A DNA stretch of 64,000 bases from an uncultured Gammaproteobacteria bacterium (GCA_902595845.1 CACJRN010000002.1:1-64000), one strand, 5' to 3'. Positions 51,346 to 60,277 are shown, counted from the first letter of the stretch. Notes: generated by a model not told the origin, from the sequence alone. Numbers and translations: made by a program.

Positions 51346-52344
51346 ATGAAATTAATAGAATTAAATAATTTTGGCGATGAAGGTTTTCAACAAAACGAAA
51401 GAGGGACACCGACTCCATGCATTGGTGAAGTGGTCATCAAGGTGCATGCTGCGTCACTGAACTTCAGAGATTTCATGATTGCCAAAGGGCTTTATAACCC
51501 GAATATTGAATTACCTCTTGTCCCCCTTTCTGACGGAGCAGGAGAGATTGTAGCAGTTGGAAATGATGTCACAGAATACAATGTGGGTGATCGAGTGACT
51601 TCTGTATTCTGGCAGGATTGGAATGCAAATAACTCAAACCGAATGGTTTCAACTGGCTCAGATGCAGCTGGAGTTCTCTCTGAATATGCTGTTTTACCCA
51701 AAGAAGCTGTTCTACCCATACCTGAATACATGTCTTATCAAGAAGCATCAACCATACCCTGTGCCGCTGTGACTGCATGGACTTGCATCAAGGCAGCCAA
51801 TATTGGTCCTGGGGATACAGTCCTTCTTCTGGGAACAGGTGGTGTTTCTGTGCTTGCTTTACAGATTTTAAAAGCGATGCAAGCAAATGTGATTATTACG
51901 TCGAGCAGCAATGAAAAGTTGCAAAGAGCAAAGGAATTGGGAGCGGATCATACCATCAACTACAAAGAGAATCCTGAATGGGGAAGTGATGCGTTTGGAT
52001 TATCCAATGGAGGCGTTGACCTGGTCATTGAAATTGGTGGTGAGTCAACATTCCCACAAACGATTAATGCCCTCAAAATAGGTGGTCATATCAGTGTCAT
52101 CGGAGCCCTTGGTGGCATCAATGTTCAGTTAAATCTGATGCAGATGGTATTCAAGAACTTACATGTGCATGGAATCACAGTCGGAAGCAGGGAAGACCAT
52201 AGCGAGCTAAATCAATTTTTTGAAGAACATGAGATTCACCCGATCATCGGTAAAACAGTTGGCTTTGATGATGCGATAAATGAAATCTATGGCATGCCTT
52301 CAGGGTCCCATTTTGGCAAGATCGTGATTGATATCACCAATTAG
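51346..52344 (+). CDS. MDR-family NAD(P)-dependent alcohol dehydrogenase/quinone reductase
   Basis: The 332-residue medium-chain dehydrogenase/reductase has GroES-like N-terminal half (VVIKVHAASLNFRDFMIAKG, PLVPLSDGAGEIVAVG), IPCAAVTAWTCI and Rossmann motif VLLLGTGGVSVLALQI. The structural zinc cysteines are absent, which places it with zinc-independent quinone-reductase-like or YhdH-like members. Substrate unknown. It precedes ccmA by only 17 bases and may share a transcript with the ccm operon. Confidence 0.87.
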   Translation: MKLIELNNFGDEGFQQNERGTPTPCIGEVVIKVHAASLNFRDFMIAKGLYNPNIELPLVPLSDGAGEIVAVGNDVTEYNVGDRVTSVFWQDWNANNSNRMVSTGSDAAGVLSEYAVLPKEAVLPIPEYMSYQEASTIPCAAVTAWTCIKAANIGPGDTVLLLGTGGVSVLALQILKAMQANVIITSSSNEKLQRAKELGADHTINYKENPEWGSDAFGLSNGGVDLVIEIGGESTFPQTINALKIGGHISVIGALGGINVQLNLMQMVFKNLHVHGITVGSREDHSELNQFFEEHEIHPIIGKTVGFDDAINEIYGMPSGSHFGKIVIDITN

Positions 52345-52361
52345 GAATTTGGAGGTCTAGT

Positions 52362-52973
52362 ATTTCTAACCTTCTAGAAATTAAAAGCGCATGCCTTTAT
52401 CGAGATGATACACCAATATTCATCGATATAGATTTTAATATAGATGATGGTAAGCAAGCCTTGATCAAAGGTGCCAACGGCAGCGGTAAGACCAGTCTCA
52501 TAAGATCAATCTGTGGATTTACAGAGCTCAGTGAAGGGCATATCAAATGGAATCAGCTAACAATTAATGACATTGATTCATCTTTTCAGAATGAAATTGC
52601 ATACCTTGGCCATAAGAATGGACTGATCAATGAAATTTCAGCAATTGATAACATAACTATGAATCCCAATGTTGGGGATTTAAAAGAATTGAACGACTTG
52701 GTCTCGGGTTTTAATTTAGATTCTGTCTTGGATAAACCGGTTGAAATTCTTTCCAGCGGACAAGCAAAGAAAACTGCTCTCATTGGTCTAATTTTATCTA
52801 AGCGATCAGTGTGGATAATGGATGAACCATATGCGAATCTTGACCAGGCATCAATCGAATATCTAACTCATAGAATGGATTTACATACTCAGAGTAAAGG
52901 AATGATCATTCGAACATCAAACCAAGGTGATTTATCAGAATCTCCCAAATTAGACATTGTATTGGAGTCATAG
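52362..52973 (+). CDS. ccmA: Heme exporter ATPase CcmA, apparently starting at ATT
   Basis: CcmA is the ATPase of the CcmABCD complex that releases holo-CcmE during cytochrome c maturation. The ORF track begins at TTG 52461, which would delete the first strands before Walker A. The same frame stays open upstream and encodes a normal start (SNLLEIKSACLYRDDTPIFI). No ATG/GTG/TTG exists there, but an ATT at 52362 sits 6 bases after a perfect GGAGG. From that codon the length is 203 residues, exactly the family size. Motifs: GANGSGKTS (Walker A), LSSGQAKKTAL (signature), VWIMDEPYANLD (Walker B). A base error turning ATG into ATT is the alternative. Confidence 0.9.
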   Translation: MSNLLEIKSACLYRDDTPIFIDIDFNIDDGKQALIKGANGSGKTSLIRSICGFTELSEGHIKWNQLTINDIDSSFQNEIAYLGHKNGLINEISAIDNITMNPNVGDLKELNDLVSGFNLDSVLDKPVEILSSGQAKKTALIGLILSKRSVWIMDEPYANLDQASIEYLTHRMDLHTQSKGMIIRTSNQGDLSESPKLDIVLES

Positions 52974-53638
52974 TGGAGAGTTATTTTCAATTATTTTTCC
53001 GAGAAACAAAGGTTGCCGTAAAACGATGGACCGATGTTCTAACAGGAATCATTCTATTTTTTCTGACTGCAATATTGTTCCCACTAATCAGTGATTCTGG
53101 AAAAGATTTTTTGTTGTCCATCGTTGGACCCATCATGATGTTTTCTTCTTTTTTTGCATCATTGCTATCGATGCAAAATATGTTCAAGGCAGATTTTCAG
53201 AATGGAACCATTGAACAATTGTTGCTCTCAAAGAAATCATTTGTAGGATTGATCTTCACAAAAACACTCGCCTTTTGGCTTTTTACATCTTTACCTCTTA
53301 TTCTGGTTTCAGGTTTGATTGCTTCGATTTATTTCGTGACAGGCAAAGACATTTTAATCATACAGATGACACTTTTTCTCTCAACGATGACAATGATAAA
53401 TATCAATGCTTTCACCGCTGCAATCACACTTGGTATTAGATATCCTGGCGCCTTGATGACACTGATTATTACGCCAATAACACTTCCAATTTTAATATTT
53501 GGATCTAAAGCCATAGAGAATTCAATTTTAGGGTTGGATATTTCTGGACCACTTTATTTTCTTACAGGTATGATGATGCTCAGTTTATTTCTTGGGCCTT
53601 GGATAACAGCCTCAGCACTCAAAATATCAATGGATTAG
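52973..53638 (+). CDS. ccmB: Heme exporter permease CcmB
   Basis: This 221-residue inner-membrane partner of CcmA has six hydrophobic segments. Family features: FFRETKVAVKRWTDVLTGIILFFLTAILFPL at the start and FQNGTIEQLLLSKKS in the first cytoplasmic loop, with P-rich LIITPITLPILIFGSKAI further on. It starts at GTG 52973, overlapping the ccmA stop by one base (TAGTG), with GGAG upstream. Third gene of the tightly packed run. Confidence 0.95.
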   Translation: MESYFQLFFRETKVAVKRWTDVLTGIILFFLTAILFPLISDSGKDFLLSIVGPIMMFSSFFASLLSMQNMFKADFQNGTIEQLLLSKKSFVGLIFTKTLAFWLFTSLPLILVSGLIASIYFVTGKDILIIQMTLFLSTMTMININAFTAAITLGIRYPGALMTLIITPITLPILIFGSKAIENSILGLDISGPLYFLTGMMMLSLFLGPWITASALKISMD

Positions 53639-53641
53639 AGC

Positions 53642-54370
53642 ATGGGTTTAAAAGCAATATATAAATATGGTTCCCCTCCAAATTTTTATAGATTTGTGAC
53701 AAGACTAGAACCATGGTGCCTTTATTTTGGTCTTTTATTGATCCTTATAGGGTCCGCCGGTGGATTATTTTTAGCACCAAAAGATTATCAGATGGGTGAT
53801 GCATTCAGGATCATTTATTTTCATGTACCCAGTGCTTATTTATCAATGAGTGCTTATGCTGCAATGGGTTTTGCATCAATCATAGGAATCGTTTGGAGAT
53901 CTAATGTGGCGTTCTCAGTTGCTAAGAGCATTGCACCATTTGGAGCATTGATGACCACTATCGCACTTCTCACAGGGATGCTATGGGGCAAACCCATGTG
54001 GGGAACTGCTTGGGTTTGGGATGCCAGACTGACTTCTGAATTTATTTTGCTATTGCTTTATCTTGGTTACATCACACTCCATGCTTCAATCAGAGAACAG
54101 AAAAAAGCCGATCGCTCAGCATCTCTTGTTGCAATCTTAGGCATCATCAATTTACCGATCATTCATTACTCTGTTGTTTGGTGGAATACGCTTCATCAAG
54201 CATCAACCATTTCTAAACTTGACTCTCCATCGATTGTCGGAGAAATGCTATGGCCTCTCTTGGTGATGATCATTGGATACATGTTCTTTTTTGTTGCAGT
54301 GATCTGCAGGGCAAGCTCAGCCGAAGTATTGAAGAGAGAAAAAAGATCAAGCTGGGTAAAAGCAATATGA
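53642..54370 (+). CDS. ccmC: Heme-handling protein CcmC
   Basis: The 242-residue six-helix membrane protein carries heme to CcmE. The Trp-rich periplasmic WWD-type motif is present as MWGTAWVWDARLTSEF, and the flanking heme-ligand histidines as FHVPSAYLSM and INLPIIHYSVVWWNTLHQ. Length is normal. The gap to ccmB is 3 bases, to ccmD 9 bases. One Trp of the usual WGTWWVWD is Ala here. Confidence 0.96.
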   Translation: MGLKAIYKYGSPPNFYRFVTRLEPWCLYFGLLLILIGSAGGLFLAPKDYQMGDAFRIIYFHVPSAYLSMSAYAAMGFASIIGIVWRSNVAFSVAKSIAPFGALMTTIALLTGMLWGKPMWGTAWVWDARLTSEFILLLLYLGYITLHASIREQKKADRSASLVAILGIINLPIIHYSVVWWNTLHQASTISKLDSPSIVGEMLWPLLVMIIGYMFFFVAVICRASSAEVLKREKRSSWVKAI

Positions 54371-54379
54371 GGATAAAAT

Positions 54380-54529
54380 ATGAGTATATTTGATATGGAG
54401 GGATATAATTTTTATGTTTGGACTTCGGTCTTTATTTCATTCCTCGCGCTTTTCTTGGCTTACTATGATGCTCTAAAGAAACACAAAGATGTCGTCAAAA
54501 TGATAAAAAACAGGAATCAGTCAGAATAA
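54380..54529 (+). CDS. ccmD: Heme exporter small subunit CcmD
   Basis: Not in the ORF track. The 49-residue protein (MSIFDMEGYNFYVWTSVFIS...) has the CcmD signature GYNFYVWTSV, one membrane helix, and a basic C-terminal tail (KKHKDVVKMIKNRNQSE). It helps release holo-CcmE from the CcmABC complex. GAGGATAAAAT upstream serves as ribosome-binding site. It is one base from ccmE, completing the canonical order ccmABCDEFGHI. Confidence 0.92.
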   Translation: MSIFDMEGYNFYVWTSVFISFLALFLAYYDALKKHKDVVKMIKNRNQSE

Positions 54530-54530
54530 G

Positions 54531-54953
54531 ATGCTACCTCGCCACAAAAGATTCATTGGAATTTTAGCGACACTCATTGGTGTGGCCGTGGCAGTCAGTC
54601 TGATTTTGGCGTCATTCCAGGACAACTTGCTTTACTATGTGACACCAAGTGAAGCAATTGAAAATATAGAGGATGACCAATCAAAATTCCGAGTAGGCGG
54701 TTTGGTAGAAGTAGGCAGTTTTAAACGATCTGAAGGCAGTCTAAAATCTAGATTCATACTCACGGATGGGTTTGAGAGCATCGAGGTCAACTATACTGGG
54801 ATTTTGCCTGATTTATTCAGAGAAGGGCAAGGCATCATAGTCACAGGAAGCTTCAACAAAATGAAGGTTTTCATAGCAAGTGAGGTGCTTGCAAAACATG
54901 ATGAGAATTATATGCCTCCTGATATCCACCCCATGAACGAGTCGTCTTCATGA
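54531..54953 (+). CDS. ccmE: Cytochrome c-type biogenesis heme chaperone CcmE
   Basis: The 140-residue periplasmic OB-fold protein is anchored by one N-terminal helix (FIGILATLIGVAVAVSLILAS). The heme-binding histidine motif is intact as LAKHDENYMPPDI, as are YVTPSEA and RVGGLVEVGSF. It covalently binds heme and passes it to CcmF/H. It overlaps ccmF by 4 bases (ATGA). Confidence 0.96.
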   Translation: MLPRHKRFIGILATLIGVAVAVSLILASFQDNLLYYVTPSEAIENIEDDQSKFRVGGLVEVGSFKRSEGSLKSRFILTDGFESIEVNYTGILPDLFREGQGIIVTGSFNKMKVFIASEVLAKHDENYMPPDIHPMNESSS

Positions 54954-56854
54954 TCCCAGAGTTAGGCCAAATTTTTTTGGTAGCTGCCCTTGCATCTGCT
55001 TTATTTCAGTTTCTAGGTGGGATCAGTCCACTATTAAATAAAATTGAAAACATAGAGACATTCATTGACAGAGTCACAACGTTTCAAACAATCTCTCTCG
55101 TGATTTGTTTTGCTTTGCTAACGACTTCATTTCTACAAGATGATTTTTCAGTTTTATATGTTGCTTCAAATTCCAATACAGCATTGCCCATTGGATATAA
55201 ATTTGCAGCCGTTTGGGGTGGTCACGAGGGATCATTATTGCTATGGGTTTTGATACTCTCATTATGGACATTGCTTCTCTCAAAAGACAAAGCACTTAAG
55301 TCATCACCTGATCTAAGAATCCAGTCTCTTTCTATACTTGGTTTAATCAGCCTGGGCTTTCTTATCTTTATTCTATACACTTCGAATCCGTTTGAACGCT
55401 TATTCCCCATTCCACTTCAAGGAAGGGGTCTAAATCCTCTTCTTCAGGATCCTGCATTGGTCATTCATCCGCCTACATTGTATGCAGGCTATGTGGGTTT
55501 AGCAGTGCCATTTTCTCTCGCAGTTTCTTCGTTATTGACTGTGAATAACCATCAGTGGGCAAAGCATGCAAGAAGCTGGACCATTTTATCTTGGATGTTC
55601 CTAACTGGCGGCATCGCTCTTGGAAGTTGGTGGGCATATTATGAATTGGGTTGGGGTGGATGGTGGTTCTGGGATCCAGTGGAAAATGCATCATTGATGC
55701 CATGGTTTATTGCAACGGCATTGATGCATTCATTGATTGTTACTGAGAAGAGGGAATTATTTAATGGTTTCAGCACACTTCTTGCCATTACTGCTTTTTC
55801 TTTAAGTCTTTTGGGCACATTCTTGGTTCGTTCTGGTGTTCTAATATCTGTTCACTCTTTTGCATCTGACCCTCAAAGAGGCCTTTTTATTTTAGTTCTG
55901 CTCGCATTTTTTTCAGGTTCAGCATTGATGATCTACTCGGTCAAACAAAAGAAGAACAAACAAGAAAAACTTCACCCATTATCGAGAGAATCTCTTTTGC
56001 TTTTAAACAATGTTTTCCTATGTGCTTCTGCAGGCTTGGTTTTGATAGGTACGATTTATCCATTGATTCTTGAAATGCTTGATCTGGGGAAAATATCAGT
56101 TGGACCGCCGTATTTTAATTTTGTAATTTTATTTCCGTTTATCCCTTTATTGATTTCTATTGGAGTCGCTGTATTTTCAAATTGGAGTCATGACTCAAAG
56201 AATTTAATTAAAAAAGTATCACCGATTATCTTGGGTGCTATTGTATTGAGCCTTTTGTTTCCATTGATTTATGGTTGGGCGTCACTTCTTACGCTAGTCG
56301 GAGTCCTTTTGGCACTATGGACCATACTCACTGGAGTATCGCCCCTTATTAAAAATCAGTTTTCAATCAATAAAAGCATGACTTATATGCCAATGATGCT
56401 TGGTCATATTGGCTTGGGTTTGATGATACTGGGGATAACAGTAACCAGTTCATATGGAATCACATTTGATGACAGCATGGGCATCGAGCAGTCCTCAACT
56501 GTCGGTGATTATGAGTTTAGGCTGACTGAAATCGGAAAACGAAATGGGCCAAATTATCTCGCTCAATATGCCACCATAGAAATCAGTAAAGATGGGGAAT
56601 ACATAGAGACTGTATATCCAGAAAAGAGAGTATATGATTCTTCAACAATGGGTATGACAGAAGCTGGGATAGAGGCAAACCTATTTAGAGATCTTTTCAT
56701 TGCAATTGGAGAGGACATCGGTGGTGGTTCATGGAGTATGCATCTTCAATACAAACCACTCTTAAGGCTTATATGGTATGGACCAATTGTCATGATGATG
56801 GGTGGTTTAATCAGGGTATTTTTAAGCAAAAGAACTATTGGGAGCTCCCAATGA
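54950..56854 (+). CDS. ccmF: Heme lyase subunit CcmF
   Basis: The 634-residue polytopic membrane protein attaches heme to apocytochrome c. The WWD motif is present as WGGWWFWDPVENASLMPW, and histidines expected to ligate heme occur in VWGGHEGSLLLW, DPALVIHPPTLYAGYVG, ALMHSLIVTEK and LISVHSFASDP. Length is near the usual 650. It overlaps ccmE and ccmG by 4 bases each. Confidence 0.97.
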   Translation: MIPELGQIFLVAALASALFQFLGGISPLLNKIENIETFIDRVTTFQTISLVICFALLTTSFLQDDFSVLYVASNSNTALPIGYKFAAVWGGHEGSLLLWVLILSLWTLLLSKDKALKSSPDLRIQSLSILGLISLGFLIFILYTSNPFERLFPIPLQGRGLNPLLQDPALVIHPPTLYAGYVGLAVPFSLAVSSLLTVNNHQWAKHARSWTILSWMFLTGGIALGSWWAYYELGWGGWWFWDPVENASLMPWFIATALMHSLIVTEKRELFNGFSTLLAITAFSLSLLGTFLVRSGVLISVHSFASDPQRGLFILVLLAFFSGSALMIYSVKQKKNKQEKLHPLSRESLLLLNNVFLCASAGLVLIGTIYPLILEMLDLGKISVGPPYFNFVILFPFIPLLISIGVAVFSNWSHDSKNLIKKVSPIILGAIVLSLLFPLIYGWASLLTLVGVLLALWTILTGVSPLIKNQFSINKSMTYMPMMLGHIGLGLMILGITVTSSYGITFDDSMGIEQSSTVGDYEFRLTEIGKRNGPNYLAQYATIEISKDGEYIETVYPEKRVYDSSTMGMTEAGIEANLFRDLFIAIGEDIGGGSWSMHLQYKPLLRLIWYGPIVMMMGGLIRVFLSKRTIGSSQ

Positions 56855-57375
56855 CCAGACGAATACTGCCTCTCGTTATTTTTTTTGTATTAATGGGGTT
56901 TCTGGCTCAGAGCTTATTTGATTCTGATTCTGAGTTGCCATCACCACTCATTGGAAAGTCGATTCCTCAATTCACACTTCAGAACCTAATCACAGAAGAA
57001 ATGTATAGCAATGAGGAAATAATTGGTGAGATATCCCTGATAAATGTTTGGGCAACTTGGTGCGTGGGTTGTGAGATTGAGCATGAATTTCTTGTCGAGC
57101 TGAGCCAAGATGAAAACCTTGATATACCAATCATAGGATTGAATTGGAAAGATGATGATCAGCTTGCAAAGTTATGGTTAAACCAATTGGGTGATCCATA
57201 TTCCATTGTCTTAAAAGATCCCGAAGGTAAAACAGCAATTGATTTTGGAGTCTATGGAGCACCAGAAACCTTCTTGATCGACTCCAATGGCATCATACGC
57301 TTCAAACACATTGGCCCATTAGATAGGGAAATATTTGAAAGAGATATACTGCCTGTACTTGGTGAATTGAATTGA
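56851..57375 (+). CDS. ccmG: Thiol:disulfide oxidoreductase CcmG/DsbE
   Basis: The 174-residue membrane-anchored thioredoxin-fold protein keeps apocytochrome c cysteines reduced. Active site WATWCVGCEIEH (CxxC) follows an N-terminal anchor (RILPLVIFFVLMGFLAQSL), and the conserved GVYGAPETFLID with cis-Pro is intact. The track starts at 56731 inside ccmF; the real ATG at 56851 overlaps the ccmF stop as ATGA, with GGGAG upstream. It overlaps ccmH by 4 bases. Confidence 0.95.
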   Translation: MTRRILPLVIFFVLMGFLAQSLFDSDSELPSPLIGKSIPQFTLQNLITEEMYSNEEIIGEISLINVWATWCVGCEIEHEFLVELSQDENLDIPIIGLNWKDDDQLAKLWLNQLGDPYSIVLKDPEGKTAIDFGVYGAPETFLIDSNGIIRFKHIGPLDREIFERDILPVLGELN

Positions 57376-57737
57376 TTAGAAGGGCTACATTTTTTTTATT
57401 TATGATGTTTTTTACTTCAGGCATCAGTGCCAATGAGCTTGATACAAATGATCAAATGAGATATCAATCACTCATTCAAGAAGTTCGATGCTTGGTCTGT
57501 CAAAATCAATCAGTTGCTGAATCAAATGCAGAGTTGGCCAAAGATCTTCGTCGCGAGATCAAATTACAAATTCAAGATGGTAAATCTGATATCGAAATAA
57601 AAACATACCTACTTGATCGCTATGGCGAGTTCATACTCTATGAGCCTGCTTTTACTCAAAAGACATTCTTTCTTTGGTTTTCACCCATTATTTTGTTGCT
57701 GATGTTTTATGGTTGGTTTAGAAAAATAGGAAATTAA
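57372..57737 (+). CDS. ccmH: Cytochrome c-type biogenesis protein CcmH (CcmL type)
   Basis: The 121-residue protein has a signal peptide (FFLFMMFFTSGISA), the redox motif VRCLVCQNQSVAESNAELA and a C-terminal membrane helix (FFLWFSPIILLLMFYGWF). It reduces the apocytochrome thiols with CcmG and holds CcmF/CcmI in the heme lyase. It starts with TTG overlapping the ccmG stop (TTGA); GGTGA lies 6 bases upstream. The fused CcmH/CcmI seen in E. coli is split into two genes here. Confidence 0.94.
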   Translation: MIRRATFFLFMMFFTSGISANELDTNDQMRYQSLIQEVRCLVCQNQSVAESNAELAKDLRREIKLQIQDGKSDIEIKTYLLDRYGEFILYEPAFTQKTFFLWFSPIILLLMFYGWFRKIGN

Positions 57738-58406
57738 ATGTTCAGCGATCCCATATTTATATCCCTCACTTTTCTGGCATGCATGGGCTTATTGTATTGT
57801 TCTAGTATTCTGATCAATGCCTTAGGCTCAACTTCTATGAAATACAGTGCTTTCTTTATTGCATTTTTGTTTATTTCATCATTTGTATATCTAAATTATG
57901 AAGCGGTTTCAAACTTCACTGAAAGCCAACAAGCAACAAACGAGCAACTCAATAATTCTGTTGAGAAATTAGAAGAATTTCTTATCAAGAATCCTGATGA
58001 CTTGAGAGTGATCAAGGCTCTTGGATCACACTATATTAAATCAGGTAGATTTGAGTTGGCGTATGAAAAATTCTTGAAAGGCTATCAAATCTTGGATGAG
58101 AATTCTGATTTTGAGATTAATCTTGGTTTAATTGAGTCGACTTTGATGTTAAGACCCACTGATTTTCCATATGACATCGATCAATTGATTGAAGAGACTT
58201 TGATGATGAATCCAGAGAATACTCAAATTCTTTGGCTCTCTGGACTCATTGCAATGGGAAGAGGGGATACTCAGCTCACAATTGAAAGATGGTCAGGACT
58301 GGTTGATAATCCTGAGGTATCATTAGAGATACAAAATTCGATTTCTACACAACTTGAACAACTAAAAAGAATGGAAGAGGGGATTGCGATACTAAATGAT
58401 CAGTGA
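57738..58406 (+). CDS. ccmI: Cytochrome c biogenesis TPR protein CcmI
   Basis: The 222-residue protein has two N-terminal membrane helices (FISLTFLACMGLLYCSSILI; FIAFLFISSFVYL), then helical TPR-like repeats (LEEFLIKNPDDLRVIKALGSHYIKSGRFELAYEKF; MMNPENTQILWLSGLIAMGRGD). Its position immediately after ccmH fits the apocytochrome-binding CcmI/CycH. It is shorter than many CcmI proteins, with few repeats. The gene ends 11 bases into the next ORF. Confidence 0.85.
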   Translation: MFSDPIFISLTFLACMGLLYCSSILINALGSTSMKYSAFFIAFLFISSFVYLNYEAVSNFTESQQATNEQLNNSVEKLEEFLIKNPDDLRVIKALGSHYIKSGRFELAYEKFLKGYQILDENSDFEINLGLIESTLMLRPTDFPYDIDQLIEETLMMNPENTQILWLSGLIAMGRGDTQLTIERWSGLVDNPEVSLEIQNSISTQLEQLKRMEEGIAILNDQ

Positions 58407-58734
58407 AAAAGAATACAGGTACTATCAAAGATTACATCAAAACCGACTGAATTTAGTCATTCACATTTTTGGCTCAATGATGTTTATAACTGGTAATATT
58501 CTGATGCTGATCGGGCTCTTTAATTTCATCGATTCCTCTCAAATATTTATGGGCTTTTCTTTGATACTTTTAGCAATCATACTTCAGGGAATTGGTCATC
58601 AGTTTGAGCCTGAACAATTTGATGGTTTTAAAGGTCCACTGGATTTTGTGAAGACATTTTATCTGGAACTGATTGTATTCTTCCCGGCATTTCTATTCTC
58701 ACCTTACTTCATGGAAAACTGGAATAAAAAATGA
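58396..58734 (+). CDS. DUF962/Mpo1-like membrane protein
   Basis: The 112-residue protein has two to three hydrophobic segments. Its layout, with YQRLHQNRLNLVIHIFGS at the N-terminus and GIGHQFEPEQFDGFKGP (an Asn/His-Glu type motif) near the C-terminus, resembles the DUF962/Mpo1 family, whose yeast member is an iron-dependent fatty-acid dioxygenase. The match is by eye and not certain. It overlaps ccmI by 11 bases and the following VOC gene by 4 bases, so it is transcribed with the ccm operon. Confidence 0.65.
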   Translation: MISEKEYRYYQRLHQNRLNLVIHIFGSMMFITGNILMLIGLFNFIDSSQIFMGFSLILLAIILQGIGHQFEPEQFDGFKGPLDFVKTFYLELIVFFPAFLFSPYFMENWNKK

Positions 58735-59300
58735 AGCTTGTAGGATCAATTTTTACAATACTGATTGTTTTATTCACGAATAAAGCAGTATTCTCTCATA
58801 CCAATCAGGAACCAGTTTTTGATGTTTCAAAGCAAGAGATTGTCTTTCGAAGAACCACACTCATAGTCAGAAATATAGAAACATCTCTCAAGCTCTATAA
58901 AGATGCATTAGGGATGGAGGTTGTATATGACAACATTTTGACATCCAGAGATGGAAGTCAATCAAGATTGATTTTCTTAAAAACAAAGGACGAACATGTT
59001 GGAATATTGGGCCTTTGGGAATTGGATTATGGCAGTCCATCATCCGATAGGAGAAATCTTCCTGTAGAACGTAAAGCCTTTGTTCCACAGGGCAATATTC
59101 ATCTTTTTAATACAAATGATCTTGATAAAAAATGGGAGAGGGTAATTGAGGTTCCTGGAGTAGAGGTTTACAGAGAGCCAACTTATAGAGAATACCCCTC
59201 ATATGATGGTTTAGATGTAATCAAAGTAAATGTTTCAATCATCTACGATCCAGATGGAAACATGATTGAGTTAAACCAACTATTGACACCAATAAAATAA
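58731..59300 (+). CDS. Secreted VOC-family protein
   Basis: The 189-residue protein has a signal peptide (IFTILIVLFTNKAVF), then one glyoxalase-fold domain: RRTTLIVRNIETSLKLYKDALGMEVVYDN and a C-terminal IYDPDGNMIELNQL with the metal-position Glu. It resembles the secreted VOC at 40139. Catalysis unknown. Overlaps its neighbours by 4 bases and 1 base, so it belongs to the same transcript as the ccm genes. Confidence 0.75.
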   Translation: MKLVGSIFTILIVLFTNKAVFSHTNQEPVFDVSKQEIVFRRTTLIVRNIETSLKLYKDALGMEVVYDNILTSRDGSQSRLIFLKTKDEHVGILGLWELDYGSPSSDRRNLPVERKAFVPQGNIHLFNTNDLDKKWERVIEVPGVEVYREPTYREYPSYDGLDVIKVNVSIIYDPDGNMIELNQLLTPIK

Positions 59301-59683
59301 TGAAAAAGATCTATATAGCATTGGCATTGATTATCAGTCTTAATTCTACCTCTGCAGAACTTTGGACTGTCAGCGAACTGAATGAAAGCATCACCAAGTT
59401 AGATCATGAGCTTGTATTGCTTGATGTGAGAACCCAAGCCGAATATGACAGCGGACACATTTTAAATGCGATCAATATTTCTCATGAGCAGATTCTTGAA
59501 GACCCAGAATTGCTGGCTGAATACAAAGACAGTCAAATGGTGGTTTTCTGCAGAAGTGGTGGAAGAGCAGGCAAGGTGATTCAATTGCTAGAGAGCATTG
59601 GATTTGAAGACATAATTGATATAGACGGCGACATGCTGGCATGGAGTGAAGCAGGGTATCGAATGGAGGTTAACGATGAGTGA
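59300..59683 (+). CDS. Periplasmic rhodanese-like sulfurtransferase
   Basis: The 127-residue protein has a signal peptide (IYIALALIISLNSTSA) and a single rhodanese domain: LVLLDVRTQAEYDSGHILNAINI and the active-site loop VVFCRSGGRAGKV with catalytic Cys. It may transfer sulfur or act in periplasmic thiol handling near the ccm system, but that is inference. Starts one base into the VOC stop codon. Confidence 0.88.
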   Translation: MKKIYIALALIISLNSTSAELWTVSELNESITKLDHELVLLDVRTQAEYDSGHILNAINISHEQILEDPELLAEYKDSQMVVFCRSGGRAGKVIQLLESIGFEDIIDIDGDMLAWSEAGYRMEVNDE

Positions 59684-60272
59684 ATATTCAAAGACCTTTA
59701 ATGCAACACTTGTCTCTGTTCATGTTGGTAAAACCATTGAATTCATAAAAGATTCAATCGGAACGGCACAAGTCGAATTGGATGGTTTTGTCGGCGACAA
59801 ACACAGAAGTTATATGAGAGGTATCTATGAGGGTGAAGCATACCCACCTGGCACCATTAGGAGAAATAATCGGCAATGGTCTGCTGTTTCTTTAGAGGAG
59901 CTTGAAATGATCTCAGAATCAATGGATTTGGCACAAAATCTAACCCCACGAGTTTTGGGAGCCAATCTTTGCTTTAAAGGAATACCAGATCTCTCCCAAT
60001 TACCAAAAGGATCAAAATTATCTTTTCCATCTGGCGCCACTTTGATCGTAGAAGAATATAACCCGCCTTGTCATGATATGTCTGAAGAAATATCAAAGAC
60101 ACAAAAAACTAAATCTGGTGATTATCCTGGCAAATTAGACTTTCTTAAAGCAGCAAAGAAATTGAGGGGGCTTGTTGGTATTGTCGATGTGGCAGGTAAG
60201 ATTAACGAAGGAGATGATGTCAAGGTCCAAGTTTTTGATTCCGATAGAATGTTTAAGTTTCTTTCCAGCTGA
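59676..60272 (+). CDS. MOSC-domain protein
   Basis: The 198-residue protein has the MOSC fold (sulfur-carrier domain of molybdenum cofactor sulfurases): VELDGFVGDKHRSYM, AVSLEELEMI, PRVLGANLCFKGIPDL, and the conserved cysteine in VEEYNPPCHDMSE. ATG 59676 is chosen over the track's 59646: GGAGGT lies 5 bases upstream, and the ORF then overlaps the rhodanese stop slightly. The rhodanese-MOSC pairing suggests sulfur transfer. Convergent with the aldo/keto reductase gene, 5 bases apart. Confidence 0.88.
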   Translation: MSEYSKTFNATLVSVHVGKTIEFIKDSIGTAQVELDGFVGDKHRSYMRGIYEGEAYPPGTIRRNNRQWSAVSLEELEMISESMDLAQNLTPRVLGANLCFKGIPDLSQLPKGSKLSFPSGATLIVEEYNPPCHDMSEEISKTQKTKSGDYPGKLDFLKAAKKLRGLVGIVDVAGKINEGDDVKVQVFDSDRMFKFLSS

Positions 60273-60277
60273 TCTAT

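Noticed and set aside
52461-52973. ccmA start at TTG 52461 as in the ORF track
   Set aside because: This would remove the first conserved strands before Walker A and has no ribosome-binding site, while GGAGG sits upstream of the ATT at 52362.
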